Origin: JAWLHK01 sp041690355 [NCBI: bacterium]
GTDB taxonomy: Bacteria; J088; JAWLBW01
NCBI GenBank assembly: GCA_041690355.1
Contig: JAWLHK010000008.1
Span: forward strand, 124,001-188,000
Length of the DNA stretch: 64,000 nt
Reading direction: 5' to 3'
Shown here: positions 1 to 8,873 of the stretch, in pieces
Layout: every line of letters begins with the position of its first letter
How positions within the stretch are numbered: the first letter of the stretch is position 1
Notes under the pieces: generated by a model
Told to the model about the DNA's origin: nothing
Database searches by the model: none
Seen by the model: only the letters and a program-made list of their open reading frames with translations
Translations under genes and position numbers: made by a program

Positions 1-74
1 CCATGACCTGGCCGGGCGATGAACCGCGCCCGCCCGAAACGTACGGAACCCCCGCGCCACCCTAGTCTGCAGGG

Positions 75-93
75 GGAATCGCACGGCGATTCC
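75..93. other. perfect hairpin upstream of the chaperone operon
   Basis: Eight-base arms GGAATCGC and GCGATTCC surround a 3-nt loop. It lies about 140 bases before the first chaperone-operon gene. It could be the end of an upstream transcript or an operator; no T-tract follows, so the role is undecided. The rest of positions 1-204 shows no gene. Confidence 0.35.
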
Positions 94-231
94 TGAACGA
101 GCCCGCCCTGCGGGTTCCCCGTAGTCACCCCACGCCACGACGGCGCACCCGCGCACGGCACTACCCGTGCGCCCGGGAACCGGAGGCGTGCGCCCGAAGT
201 CCGCATGACCGCTTTCTGCTGGAGAGTCCTC

Positions 232-1992
232 ATGAGTGCACCCGCTTCACACGAAAGCCCCGCGCCTGCCGATCGAAGTGCGGCGCTGCACGCGCTGTAC
301 CGTGAGAATGCCTTTCGCGTGCTCGGTCTTCCGGCCGACGCCGGCGCCGTCGACGCACGGCGGGCCGGTCGCAGACTGCTGTTGCGCGCGGCGCTCCACC
401 CAGTTTCTTCGGACACGGATCACGAGCTGGGCCTCCCCGAACAGCCGATTACCCGCGACGAAATCGCCCGCGCCATGGATCGCATCGAACGGCAGCTCGA
501 TCGGATGGTCGATCGCCTTCTCTGGTTTTCGCCGATCGATGCCGCCTCCCGGCGCACGGCCGACGACTGGATCCGGCGGGGCGCCCGCAATCCTTCTCCG
601 CCGCCGCTGGTGCATCTGCACCTGGCCCGGGTCTTCCTTGCCCGCGTGCTGGCCAGCGGTGAGCTGCTCGCCGCTCCGCTTGAAGACTGGCAGATCGCGC
701 TCGAGCTGTGGCGACGGGCCCTGGAGGACGAGCGACTCGAGCCGCTCCTGCGTCAATGGGAAGAGAAGGGGGGATTTGAGCGGCGCAGCGAGTACGACCT
801 CGCCGCCGTGCGCGCAGAAACCTTCCGCAGAATTTCGTTCTCCCTCGTGAGTGTCATCGCCGACGAGATTGAGTGCGCGCCCGAAACTGCGCTCATCGAA
901 CGCTGGGCTTGCGTGGCGCCCGTGATTCCCCTCGAGCGGCGCGCGGCGACCGAGCGTGCCCTGCTGCGCAGCCTGGTCTTCGAACTCGAGACCACGCTTA
1001 CGGAAATCGAAGGCCGCCTGCCGAAATCGTCCGAACTCGCGCACTCGGTCCTGATCAGCCTGGAGGAAGAATTCCGCACCCGGATTGAGCCGCGCCTTTC
1101 CCGGCTCATCGCGATTGGCGGAGCGCACGTGCCCTTCGGCAGGGATGTCCGCGATCGCTGCGCGAACATTCTCGCGCGCTTCGCCGAGTGGCGGCTCATC
1201 CAGCGGCACCTCGACCACGCCGAGAAACAGATTGCGGCCGCGCGGGCTCTCGCCGCGAGTATCCGGAGCGCAGAAGCCGTGCGCGCGCTGGCCGAACGCC
1301 TCGACGAGTACCGGAAAGACGCGCAGCGGCAGGAGGCCGAGGCGCAGAGGCGCGCGAAGTTGTGGGCAGCCGAACGGGCCGCTGAACAACGGAGGAGAGA
1401 AGCGGAAGGGAAAGCGGAGGCGGAAGAGTTACGCCGCCGATCGGCCGGCTCCTCGAACAAAGGGACGCGTGACGCCACGATCGGGCCTGAAGCAAACTCC
1501 CGATCCACTACTGCCCGCCCGACAACCGTGGCATCCACGGTGACACCGCGGTCGTCCTCGAACGGATCGACGACCACCGATCTCCCCAACGTGCAGGCGA
1601 TCGTGAACGCCGAACTTGCCGCGCGCGATCGGGAGCGCGCCGAGCAGGCGCAGCGGGAGAGGGAGCAGCAGAGCAAGAGCCCTGCGCAGAGACGAGAGGA
1701 AGAGGAGATCCGCCGCGAATGGGATCAACAGCGGAAGGCCCGCCGGCAAAAGCGCAAGGCGAACAAGGCGGCCACGGCAGCCGCGCGGGAAGAACGCAAG
1801 CGTGCGGCCGCGAACCGCGCGGCCTCTCCTCCGACGCACGCCGTCGAGCCGGACGAATGCGTGCCGGCCGCGCCGGGCTCGAGTCCGAACGAGACGGACC
1901 CGGACGAAGTGCTTTTCCCGGCGGAGGATCTCGGCGTGTTGCTGATTGTCCTCATGACAATTTTCCTGTTTGTTCTTGGAGGTCTCCGATGA
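232..1992 (+). CDS. J-domain-like, C-terminally membrane-anchored protein
   Basis: The 586-residue product starts at the ATG preceded by GGAGAG five bases upstream; an in-frame ATG at 205 lacks such a site. Residues about 15-55 (LYRENAFRVLGLPADA, then a basic helix) look like the start of a DnaJ-type domain, but no intact HPD tripeptide is seen, so it would be degenerate. The middle is helical and charged, with a long Arg/Glu/Ala coiled-coil stretch at about 355-410 and again at 465-530. A hydrophobic segment near the C terminus (DLGVLLIVLMTIFLFVLGG) predicts a tail anchor. Its stop overlaps the start of the next gene (ATGA), and an Hsp70 follows, so a co-chaperone role is inferred from context and weak similarity only. 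Confidence 0.6.
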   Translation: MSAPASHESPAPADRSAALHALYRENAFRVLGLPADAGAVDARRAGRRLLLRAALHPVSSDTDHELGLPEQPITRDEIARAMDRIERQLDRMVDRLLWFSPIDAASRRTADDWIRRGARNPSPPPLVHLHLARVFLARVLASGELLAAPLEDWQIALELWRRALEDERLEPLLRQWEEKGGFERRSEYDLAAVRAETFRRISFSLVSVIADEIECAPETALIERWACVAPVIPLERRAATERALLRSLVFELETTLTEIEGRLPKSSELAHSVLISLEEEFRTRIEPRLSRLIAIGGAHVPFGRDVRDRCANILARFAEWRLIQRHLDHAEKQIAAARALAASIRSAEAVRALAERLDEYRKDAQRQEAEAQRRAKLWAAERAAEQRRREAEGKAEAEELRRRSAGSSNKGTRDATIGPEANSRSTTARPTTVASTVTPRSSSNGSTTTDLPNVQAIVNAELAARDRERAEQAQREREQQSKSPAQRREEEEIRREWDQQRKARRQKRKANKAATAAAREERKRAAANRAASPPTHAVEPDECVPAAPGSSPNETDPDEVLFPAEDLGVLLIVLMTIFLFVLGGLR

Positions 1993-2450
1993 CTGTGCAA
2001 GCCCAGACTCTCGCCACGTTCGCCGTCGAAGCCTTCCGTCTGCAGCGCACGCTGCCGCGGCTCGAGGGCCATGCCGCGGCCGCGTCCATCCGGTATGCCG
2101 TCCGCAGGATGATCGAATCGCTCGCCCTTGCGGGGGTCGAGCTGCACGATCTCACCGGCCAACCCTGGGACGCGGGGCTCGCCGTCGACGTGCTCGACCT
2201 TGAAACCGATACATCCCTCGCGCCCGGAGCGACGAGCATCCGGTCCATGACTCGCCCCCTGGTCCTCGCGAGCGGAAACGTCATCGTGCGCGGCGAGGTC
2301 CTCGTCGCGCGCGGCCCCGAACCTGCCCGGCCGGCCCCTTGCGCCGTATTCAAGCGGCGGCCCCGGCGCACCAACCGGCGCGCGCGCAAGCCGAAGCGCG
2401 TGCGTTCTCTCGTCCACCACGGCGTCCCGAAGCAGAAGAACCTTCTCTAG
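1989..2450 (+). CDS. GrpE-like small protein of the Hsp70 operon
   Basis: The 153-residue product starts at the ATG that overlaps the previous stop codon by four bases; GGAGGT lies just upstream. Residues about 45-105 (LAGVELHDLTGQPWDAGLA, then alternating strands ending LASGNVIVRGEVLVARG) resemble the beta head of GrpE nucleotide-exchange factors, where a G-x-P-[FW]-D motif precedes the strands. The last 45 residues are very basic (Arg/Lys-rich) and lack GrpE counterparts. It sits between a J-like gene and an Hsp70 gene, which supports an exchange-factor role. The assignment is inference and could be coincidental. Confidence 0.5.
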   Translation: MTVQAQTLATFAVEAFRLQRTLPRLEGHAAAASIRYAVRRMIESLALAGVELHDLTGQPWDAGLAVDVLDLETDTSLAPGATSIRSMTRPLVLASGNVIVRGEVLVARGPEPARPAPCAVFKRRPRRTNRRARKPKRVRSLVHHGVPKQKNLL

Positions 2451-2480
2451 AACCGATCCGTAACCGAAGAAGAGGAAACC

Positions 2481-4970
2481 ATGAAAACCGTCGATATTGG
2501 AATTGACCTCGGAACCACGAACTCGGCCATCGCGCGCGCCGCGGGCGAAGACGTCACCGTCTTCAAGAATCGCGACCGCATGGATGTGACCCCCTCGGTG
2601 GTGCGCATCGACCAGAGCGGACGCATCATCGTGGGCCGCCGCGCCTACGACAGCCGCATCGTCTGCCCGGGCGACGTGGCCCTGGAGTTCAAGCGCACGA
2701 TGGGGCAGTCCGATCGCATCCCCTTCGAGAGCACGGGGCGCGAGTTGACCGCCGAGGAGCTTTCCGCAGAAGTCCTCAAATCGCTGCTCGAGGATGCGGC
2801 GCGCGGGGGCGGCGAACCGGCGACCGCCGCCGTCGTGACCGTGCCGGCCGCGTTCGGCCAGCTGCAGTGCGAGGCGACGGCGCGCGCCGCGAAGCGCGCC
2901 GGCCTGAAGCAGACCGTGCTGCTGCAGGAGCCGATTGCCGCGGCCATCGCTTACGGCATCCGGCCCGAAGGACAGGACTGCCGCTTTCTCATCTACGATC
3001 TCGGCGGCGGAACCTTCGACCTGGCGCTCATGTCGACGCACGGGGGACAGATCTCGGTCATCGAGCACCGCGGCGACAGCATGCTCGGCGGCAAGGATGT
3101 CGATCAGCTGATCGTCGATCGCATCCTGCTGCCGGCCATTGCCGCGAAGTTCAATCTCCCGCCCGGCGAGCCGTCGCGGCAGCTGCGTCAGGCGCTGTAC
3201 CGCGCCGCCGAGGAGGCGAAGATCGAGCTCTCGCAGGCCGAGACCTTTCTCGCCGTCGTCCTCGACGCGGGTAACGATGCCGATGGCGACGCTATCGAGC
3301 TCGAGCTGGAGATCTCCCGCGCGGCGCTGGAGACGCTCGTGACCCCGCTCCTGCAGCGCACCGTCGATCTCTGTCGCACGGCGCTGACTGACGCGGGGGT
3401 CGAGCCGAAGGAGCTCTCTTGCATGCTGCTCGTCGGCGGGCCGACGCAGATGCCCGTCGTGCGGCGGCTGCTCGCAGGGGCGTTTCCGGGCGTGACCATC
3501 GATACGTCGCTCGATCCGATGACGGTCGTCGCACGGGGTGCCGCGCTCTATGCCTCGACCCTGGTGCGAGAAGGGGACGAAGCCGAAACGCCGGCTGCGC
3601 CGGATGCCGTCGCGCTTCAGATCGCCTGCGAACCGGTGTGGAATGAACCGACGTGTCCCCTGTACGGACGGGTGGATCAGATGCCCGACGGCGCGACCGC
3701 GCTCGAGGTGCGTGTCGAAGCCGCCGGCGGCCAGTGGAGCAGCGGATGGGTTCCCGTCGCGGACGGGACCTTTGAGCTTGAACTCCACCTCGTCGGTCAG
3801 GGGGTGACGCGTTTCGAAATCTCACTGCGCAACGAGGAGGGGCGCAGCTATCCGGCATCGCCGGCTTCCGTTCAGGTGCGCAGAGGGCTCGCGGTGGCGA
3901 ATCCGCCGCTGCCGCACAGCATCGGCGCCGAGGTGGTCGACGAACAGGGCGTGGCCAGCGTCGACATCCTCTTCCCCCGCTCCACGTCGCTGCCGGCAAG
4001 CGTGCGCAAGACCTACCACGCCCGCCACACGCTGCGCCCGAGCGAGCCCGACCGGTCTCTCGCCATCAAGATCTGGGAGGGCGAGTATCCCGATCCCGAA
4101 GCGAACCAGTGGGTAGGGGGACTCATGATCCACGCGTCCGAGATTGAACGGCCGATTCCCGAAGGGGCCGACATCGAGCTCGAGCTGCGCATCGACGCCT
4201 CACGCTGCATGACGGTCGAGGCCTATGTGCCGATTCTCGACCAGCACTTCACCGAGCGCGTCTACGTTCCCGAAGAGAACGAAGAGGCGGCGCTCGACGA
4301 CGCCGAAGAGGTGCGCGATGTCGTCGACGAGCAGATCGATCGCTTGCGCACGGTCGAATATCAGGCGCGGCTCGTCGGCGACGACCTGACCCGGATGGAG
4401 CTGCGTCATCTGGAGCGCGGCCTCGAGGATATCCACATCGAATCGGCGAACGCGCCCCGCGATCCGGACAGTGCGCGCCGTCTCGTGCAGAAGGCCAAGG
4501 AGCTGCGAGGCAAGCTGTCGCTCGTCGAACAGCGGTTGCGTCGGGGCTCGGGACTCTCGCTGGCGATCCGGGAGTACGAGCGCGTACTCGGCGATACGCG
4601 CCGGGTGGTCGCGGAGTATGCGAAGGCCTCCGAGGCACAGGAGTTCGAGATTCTCGAGCGAGAAGGGAATGCGGCGCGCGAGCACGGCGACATGAACGGC
4701 ATGAAAGACGCGATACGAGACCTCAAGCGCCTCTACGTCCGGATCGCCGCCCAGCACGATTGGTACTGGACAGAGTGGATGGAAAGCATCATCGCCCTGC
4801 CCGACACTCATCTGCTGCCGCCCGAGGCCCGGCAACAGCTCGAGCACGGCCGCCTGGCGCTGCAGCGCGGCAACATCGCCGACGTCAAGGCGGCGGTGCG
4901 CTACCTCTGGCGGTATGTCTCCGGCGGGGGCGGCGGGGCGATGGGCTCCGAAAGCGGCATCCGCCACTGA
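2481..4970 (+). CDS. Hsp70-family chaperone with inserted beta domain
   Basis: The 829-residue product has a canonical Hsp70 nucleotide-binding domain at residues 1-370: IDLGTTNSAIA near the N terminus, YDLGGGTFDLALM in the middle and LLVGGPTQMPVVRR near 315. DnaK is usually about 640 residues. Here roughly 90 residues of beta-rich sequence (about 375-465) separate the ATPase from a substrate-binding-like beta domain beginning PLPHSIGAEVVDEQG. The last 230 residues are helical. No typical DnaK linker (DVLLLD) is visible. It follows the J-like and GrpE-like genes by 30 bases and ends at a strong terminator. It is probably a specialised Hsp70 rather than the housekeeping DnaK. Confidence 0.9.
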   Translation: MKTVDIGIDLGTTNSAIARAAGEDVTVFKNRDRMDVTPSVVRIDQSGRIIVGRRAYDSRIVCPGDVALEFKRTMGQSDRIPFESTGRELTAEELSAEVLKSLLEDAARGGGEPATAAVVTVPAAFGQLQCEATARAAKRAGLKQTVLLQEPIAAAIAYGIRPEGQDCRFLIYDLGGGTFDLALMSTHGGQISVIEHRGDSMLGGKDVDQLIVDRILLPAIAAKFNLPPGEPSRQLRQALYRAAEEAKIELSQAETFLAVVLDAGNDADGDAIELELEISRAALETLVTPLLQRTVDLCRTALTDAGVEPKELSCMLLVGGPTQMPVVRRLLAGAFPGVTIDTSLDPMTVVARGAALYASTLVREGDEAETPAAPDAVALQIACEPVWNEPTCPLYGRVDQMPDGATALEVRVEAAGGQWSSGWVPVADGTFELELHLVGQGVTRFEISLRNEEGRSYPASPASVQVRRGLAVANPPLPHSIGAEVVDEQGVASVDILFPRSTSLPASVRKTYHARHTLRPSEPDRSLAIKIWEGEYPDPEANQWVGGLMIHASEIERPIPEGADIELELRIDASRCMTVEAYVPILDQHFTERVYVPEENEEAALDDAEEVRDVVDEQIDRLRTVEYQARLVGDDLTRMELRHLERGLEDIHIESANAPRDPDSARRLVQKAKELRGKLSLVEQRLRRGSGLSLAIREYERVLGDTRRVVAEYAKASEAQEFEILEREGNAAREHGDMNGMKDAIRDLKRLYVRIAAQHDWYWTEWMESIIALPDTHLLPPEARQQLEHGRLALQRGNIADVKAAVRYLWRYVSGGGGGAMGSESGIRH

Positions 4971-4986
4971 GTTTCGCCCGAAACAC

Positions 4987-5020
4987 AAAGACCCTCTCGC
5001 TCGCCCGCGAGAGGGTCTTT
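4987..5020. terminator. bidirectional intrinsic terminator
   Basis: A perfect 14-bp stem (arms AAAGACCCTCTCGC and GCGAGAGGGTCTTT) with a 6-nt loop lies between the convergent Hsp70 and STAS-like genes. A-rich and T-rich flanks allow it to work on both strands. Confidence 0.9.
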
Positions 5021-5040
5021 TCATGCGGCGGGGGAACCGG

Positions 5041-5439
5041 TCAGCCTGCGACGGGCTCGGAGCGCACCCACGCGATGGCGCTGTCGACGCTCGTATGAAA
5101 GGCGAGCTCCGACATGCCGCTCTCGCTGGCGATGCGGCCGATCTGCATCTTCGTGAGCGAACTCTCGACGACGCTGGCGGCGCGTGCCATTCCCTCCTGA
5201 ACGGCGGCCCCCATGAGCATGCCGTGGATAGCCTGCACCGGTTCGCGCTGCGGAGGAAAGCGGCGAATGTCGGCGATGACGAACCAGGGGCCCGGCTTCA
5301 TGTCCGGATACATGGCGAGCATGTCCTTCCGGTAGTTCTCGGCGAGGGCGTCATCCCACATCCCCCAGATGGTGAGGAGCAGGACGTCCCCCTTCTTTTC
5401 AATCTGATAACCCTTTTTTTCATCACCGGACTTGCGCAT
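5041..5439 (-). CDS. STAS-like (SpoIIAA-type) hypothetical protein
   Basis: The 132-residue product starts at an ATG preceded by AGAGG. The pattern of a short beta strand (DVLLLTIWGMW), a helix with YRKDML, the strand PWFVIADIRRF and a later amphipathic helix (VDSAIAWVRS) is typical of small SpoIIAA-like/STAS-type proteins that are often annotated as hypothetical. No catalytic motif is visible. It is a single gene, convergent with the Hsp70 operon across a shared terminator. The fold assignment is inferred from the secondary-structure pattern and is moderate at best. Confidence 0.6.
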   Translation of the reverse strand: MRKSGDEKKGYQIEKKGDVLLLTIWGMWDDALAENYRKDMLAMYPDMKPGPWFVIADIRRFPPQREPVQAIHGMLMGAAVQEGMARAASVVESSLTKMQIGRIASESGMSELAFHTSVDSAIAWVRSEPVAG

Positions 5440-5537
5440 GCAATACCTCTCTTATGGAACACAAATGTGGCATGGACTCCACATTAAAGTAGCAGAGAGG
5501 GGCGGTTTCCGCCTTGCGCGCTGCGTCGGCGGGGGGC

Positions 5538-6635
5538 TCAGGCGTTCCCGGATTCCCTTGCGGCCGAAAGGGCGGGTGCCTCCGCGGGCCGGTCGAGTAA
5601 CCAGCCGGTGAGGCCGATGAGCGCCAGGATCGTGGCGGCCAGCGGAAGTTTTTCGGCCAGCGTTCCACCCGCGACGCTCAGGTAGACGCCGAAGCCCGCC
5701 ACGGCGAGCAGGAAGGTCACGAGCGCCCCGCGGCGGAAGGGTGGCGGCGCGGCCGCGGCGAACCTGGGGGCGTATCCTTCCTGCTTCTCCCATGCCGGCA
5801 GATTTCGCGGCCGCCATCCCGTCGGGCGGAACCAGATTGTCAGCTTGTCGCTCCACCGGTCGGCCGCGCGGACGTCCTTCCACAGCAGCGCGAAGACGTG
5901 GCCGACGGTGACGAATGGATTCCAGCTGTGCGGCGGCGTGGTCACGCCGTAGACGACGGGTTCCTCTTCCAGTTCCTCCTGAAACGTACCGAAGAGACGG
6001 TCCCAGACGATCAATGTGCCGCCGTAGTTGCGATCCATGTAGATCGGATTCTGGCCGTGATGTACGCGGTGATGCGACGCCGTGTTGAAAACGAACTCGA
6101 TCCACCGCGGCAGTTTCGGAATGTGCCGGCTGTGCAGCCAGAACTGGTAGAGCAGGTTCAGCCCGAGCACGGCAGCGAAGACGTCATAGGGGATACCCAG
6201 CAGCGCGAGCGGAAGATAATAGAGCACCTCGTACGGCGCCGAAGTCCACTCCTGTCGCAGGGCGGTCGTCAGGTTGTATTCTTCGCTGCTGTGGTGCTGT
6301 ACGTGCGAGGCCCAGAGCACGTTCACGGTGTGGCCGAAACGGTGGAACCAGTAGAAGCAGAAATCGGCGAGCACGTAGGCGACGATCCAGACGAGCGGAT
6401 CGGCCGGATCCAGTTCCAGCAGGTGCCAGGCGTCGTAGAGGCCTGCGTAGAGAAACAGCTCGAGGCCGACGAACAGCGTCTTCACGACGACCGAGCCGAC
6501 CCCCATGAGCAGGCTGTTCAGACTGTCGCTGAACACGAAACGCTCGTGTTTGCGCAGGGTCGCGCCGAGCTCGATCGCCATGAGCAGGGCGAAGTAGCCG
6601 GCGACCACCAGATAGACTGTCGTACTGAAGACCAT
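5538..6635 (-). CDS. sterol desaturase / fatty acid hydroxylase family protein
   Basis: The 365-residue product starts at the ATG preceded by AAGGAG with 5-nt spacing. It has the three histidine clusters of the membrane di-iron hydroxylase superfamily: HRFGH (98-102), HVQHH (111-115) and HHRVHH (188-193). Hydrophobic segments lie at about 5-22, 45-65 and 83-97, and two more at the C terminus (about 305-350). The family hydroxylates or desaturates lipids such as sterols, fatty acids or plasmanyl chains at the membrane; the substrate here is unknown. It is divergent from a TetR regulator, with a palindrome between them, so lipid-responsive repression is likely. Confidence 0.9.
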   Translation of the reverse strand: MVFSTTVYLVVAGYFALLMAIELGATLRKHERFVFSDSLNSLLMGVGSVVVKTLFVGLELFLYAGLYDAWHLLELDPADPLVWIVAYVLADFCFYWFHRFGHTVNVLWASHVQHHSSEEYNLTTALRQEWTSAPYEVLYYLPLALLGIPYDVFAAVLGLNLLYQFWLHSRHIPKLPRWIEFVFNTASHHRVHHGQNPIYMDRNYGGTLIVWDRLFGTFQEELEEEPVVYGVTTPPHSWNPFVTVGHVFALLWKDVRAADRWSDKLTIWFRPTGWRPRNLPAWEKQEGYAPRFAAAAPPPFRRGALVTFLLAVAGFGVYLSVAGGTLAEKLPLAATILALIGLTGWLLDRPAEAPALSAARESGNA

Positions 6636-6679
6636 GCGGACTCCTTGCGGAAGGCGAGGGGAATACCTACACTCTAAAC

Positions 6680-6699
6680 TGAATAGATTCTCGTATTCA
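6680..6699. promoter_or_regulatory. candidate TetR operator between divergent genes
   Basis: TGAATA and TATTCA are inverted around an 8-nt AT-rich spacer in the 81-bp gap between the desaturase-family gene and the TetR gene. Position and symmetry fit an operator for the adjacent TetR protein. Binding is inferred. Confidence 0.55.
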
Positions 6700-6716
6700 A
6701 ATCGTATACCCCTCGC

Positions 6717-7433
6717 ATGTTTGCACCCACGCCGGTCACCGCGCCGCTTCCGCGTTCGTCGCTGCTCAAGCTCCCGCGGCAGCCGCGTTCGGTCGCCATG
6801 ATCCACCGCATTCTCGACGCGGCCATGGAGCTTCTCGAAACCGAGGGGAGCGCGGCCTTCACGGCCAACCGCGTGGCCGAGCGCGCCGGAATCAGCCCGG
6901 GATCGCTGTACCAGTATTTCGCGAACAAGGAGATGATCCTGGCCGGGATCATCGAGCGATCGGTCATCGAGACCGAACAGCTGATTCAGCAGACCTTCCT
7001 GCATTCCCGCGGTGTTGCCATCGAGACGCTGGTGGAGTCGCTGTTCGGCGCCATCGCGGCCAGCCTCGAGCCGTACCGCGAGGTGGTGCGCGAGATTTTC
7101 ACCGGCGTGCCCCTGCTGGCCGACACCTCGGTTCCCGCCATGCTCGAGCGCACGTTTCTCGACGCGCTGCGGAACTATCTGGTGCTGAACCAGGACGACT
7201 ACCGGCTTGAAGGCGGCCTCGCGGCCATGTGGGTTTCGGTCAACAGCGGCATCCTTCTGTTCCTCAAGTGGATGGTCGACCGTCCGGCGACCTTCACGGA
7301 CGAGGAATTCTTCGCGGCACTGGCGCGTCAGGTCTCGAATCCGATCCGGCGGCGAACCGAGCGGGACAAGCGCCAGGCGTCAGGGATCAAGCGCCAAGCG
7401 CTGAGCGCCAAGCGCCGAGGAAACAAGGGCTGA
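6717..7433 (+). CDS. TetR-family transcriptional regulator
   Basis: The 238-residue product has a TetR HTH at about residues 45-75 (FTANRVAERAGISPGSLYQYF), followed by an all-helical ligand domain. It is divergent from the desaturase-family gene and probably represses it. The C terminus is odd: the last 24 residues (KRQASGIKRQALSAKRRGNKG region) are encoded by a 7-nt-period repeat at 7370-7433, and the stop codon itself lies inside the repeat. The natural protein probably ended earlier, and repeat expansion has replaced its tail. Confidence 0.92.
   Translation: MFAPTPVTAPLPRSSLLKLPRQPRSVAMIHRILDAAMELLETEGSAAFTANRVAERAGISPGSLYQYFANKEMILAGIIERSVIETEQLIQQTFLHSRGVAIETLVESLFGAIAASLEPYREVVREIFTGVPLLADTSVPAMLERTFLDALRNYLVLNQDDYRLEGGLAAMWVSVNSGILLFLKWMVDRPATFTDEEFFAALARQVSNPIRRRTERDKRQASGIKRQALSAKRRGNKG
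7370..7433. repeat. heptanucleotide tandem repeat (GCGCCAA type), copy 1
   Basis: Degenerate units GCGCCAG, GCGTCAG, GCGCCAA, GCGCTGA, GCGCCAA and GCGCCGA run at a 7-nt period and end in GGAAACAAGGGCTGA. The repeat forms the 3' end of the TetR coding sequence. The same block recurs 33 bases downstream of the stop. Confidence 0.85.
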
Positions 7434-7756
7434 GCAGACAAACTCGTCACTCGTCACTTGGAGAAGCGCCGAGCGCTGAGCGCCAAGCGCCGAGGAAACA
7501 AGGGCTGATCCGGCCCGGCCCCCGTGCCTGCTCCTCCGTTCGTGTCGAGCCGACGGCCGGCAGCAGCGCCCCTCCCTTAGGTCGGGACAGGCTCCGGCGA
7601 CGGCGAGACAGGCGCCATGGGCCACCAGGTGCGCCCCCTCGCTGTCGCGCTCCACTCCGTTTCGCGCCGTCAGCTCGGGACGAACGGGTGGGGCCCTTGC
7701 TGACAATCGTAAATCGTAAATCGTAAATTGTAAATTGTGCTGGTAGACTGTGGGCC
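7434..7756. repeat. gene-free spacer built of repeats
   Basis: No gene is seen. The spacer holds a CGTCACT doublet at about 7444-7457 and a second GCGCCAA-type heptamer block at 7466-7508, which shares 36 bases with the copy in the TetR tail. It also holds a 52-bp dispersed module at 7636-7687 and an AT-rich heptamer array (CGTAAAT x3, then TGTAAAT) at 7708-7738. The last array ends 18 bases before the next start codon and may contribute promoter or leader sequence. Confidence 0.8.
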
Positions 7757-8647
7757 ATGTCTCCCTGTCGCCTTACTCCCTGGGCGGCAGCCGTGCTGCT
7801 CCTGGCCGCGTGCGCCGAAGACGCCCCTTCGCCGCCGCTCCCTCCGGCCGAGTGCAACGGCGCCGCCGTGCTTTGCGAACGTCCCTACAACGAAGTCGTC
7901 TACCTGACGGCGCACAACGCGATGTCGCATATGGACGCGTTCTGGCTGGCGCCCAACCAGAACCACGGCATTCCGCAGCAGCTGACCGACGGCGTGCGCG
8001 GAATTTCGCTCGATTTCCACGAAGACCCCGATGATCCGAACGAGCCGCTGCTCTGCCACGGCTACTGCGCGGCGGGCTCTGCCGTGCTCGTGGACGAGCT
8101 CGAAGGAATCCGCCTGTTCCTCGAGGAACATCGGAACGAAGTGGTCACGATTCTTTACGAAGGGGGCATCGCGGACGAAATCGTGGCCGCGGTCTTCGAG
8201 CGCGCCGGCCTGACCGAATACCTGCACGCGCAGCCGTTGGGGGAGCCGTGGCCGACGCTCGCGCAGATGATTGAGAGCGGCAGGCGCCTGGTGGTCTTCT
8301 CCCAGGATCGCGGCGGCGGAACCCCGTGGCTGCACCGCATGTGGGAGTACACCTGGGACACGCCGTACCACTACGAGGCGGTCGAGGAATTCGACTGCTC
8401 CGTCGGCCGCGGCGATCCGGAGAACACGATCTTCCAGATCAACCACTTCCTCACGGCGCCGCTCGCGGCCATCGAGTTCGCTGAGGTCGCGAACACGTAC
8501 GAGGTGCTCACGGAGCGCGTCGCCCGCTGCGAAGCAGAAGTCGGGAAGCTACCGACGTTTCTCTGGGTCGACTTCTACGCCACCGGCGATGCGAAACGGG
8601 TGGTCGATGAATTGAATGGGGTGGAAGTGTTACTGGCCGATCAGTGA
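7757..8647 (+). CDS. lipoprotein of the PLC-like phosphodiesterase superfamily
   Basis: The 296-residue product has a lipoprotein signal (LLLAACAE, Cys about residue 19). The motif TAHNAM puts a histidine at 53, followed by GVRGISLDFHED (about 79-89) and LLCHGYC with His101. This is the layout of the PI-PLC X-type TIM-barrel superfamily, which uses two catalytic histidines and acidic metal or substrate residues. Conserved cysteines (40, 100, 104) suggest disulfides in an envelope protein. It stands alone, flanked by repeats. The substrate is unknown and loss of activity cannot be excluded. Confidence 0.75.
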   Translation: MSPCRLTPWAAAVLLLAACAEDAPSPPLPPAECNGAAVLCERPYNEVVYLTAHNAMSHMDAFWLAPNQNHGIPQQLTDGVRGISLDFHEDPDDPNEPLLCHGYCAAGSAVLVDELEGIRLFLEEHRNEVVTILYEGGIADEIVAAVFERAGLTEYLHAQPLGEPWPTLAQMIESGRRLVVFSQDRGGGTPWLHRMWEYTWDTPYHYEAVEEFDCSVGRGDPENTIFQINHFLTAPLAAIEFAEVANTYEVLTERVARCEAEVGKLPTFLWVDFYATGDAKRVVDELNGVEVLLADQ

Positions 8648-8829
8648 GGTGGTTTGAACCTCCCGCCCTGAGCTGACGGGCGCGACCAGCGCAAGCGCCG
8701 ACAGCGTGCGGGCGTCGTTCCCGCCCTCGTTTCCGGCGGCACGTCCAAGCGTCGACTCAACGCGGGAAGCCCTCAGGGTTCTGCCTTGGGCAGGTAGTTG
8801 TCGGTCCCTTGCTTCGGTCCTTGTGGATT

Positions 8830-8855
8830 CCCCCACTCTCCCCCTCCCCCACTCC
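8830..8855. repeat. 26-bp C-rich repeat, inverted copy at 49021
   Basis: The block of C-runs separated by ACTCT and T is exactly reverse-complementary to positions 49021-49046. It lies just beyond the esterase gene's 3' end, in a 226-bp gap with no other feature. Confidence 0.7.
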
Positions 8856-8873
8856 GAGGGAAGGCACGTGAAG

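Noticed and set aside
1725-3788. 687-codon open frame on the minus strand opposite the chaperone genes
   Set aside because: It is antisense to the Hsp70 and GrpE-like genes, has no recognised domain and is a product of high GC at third positions.
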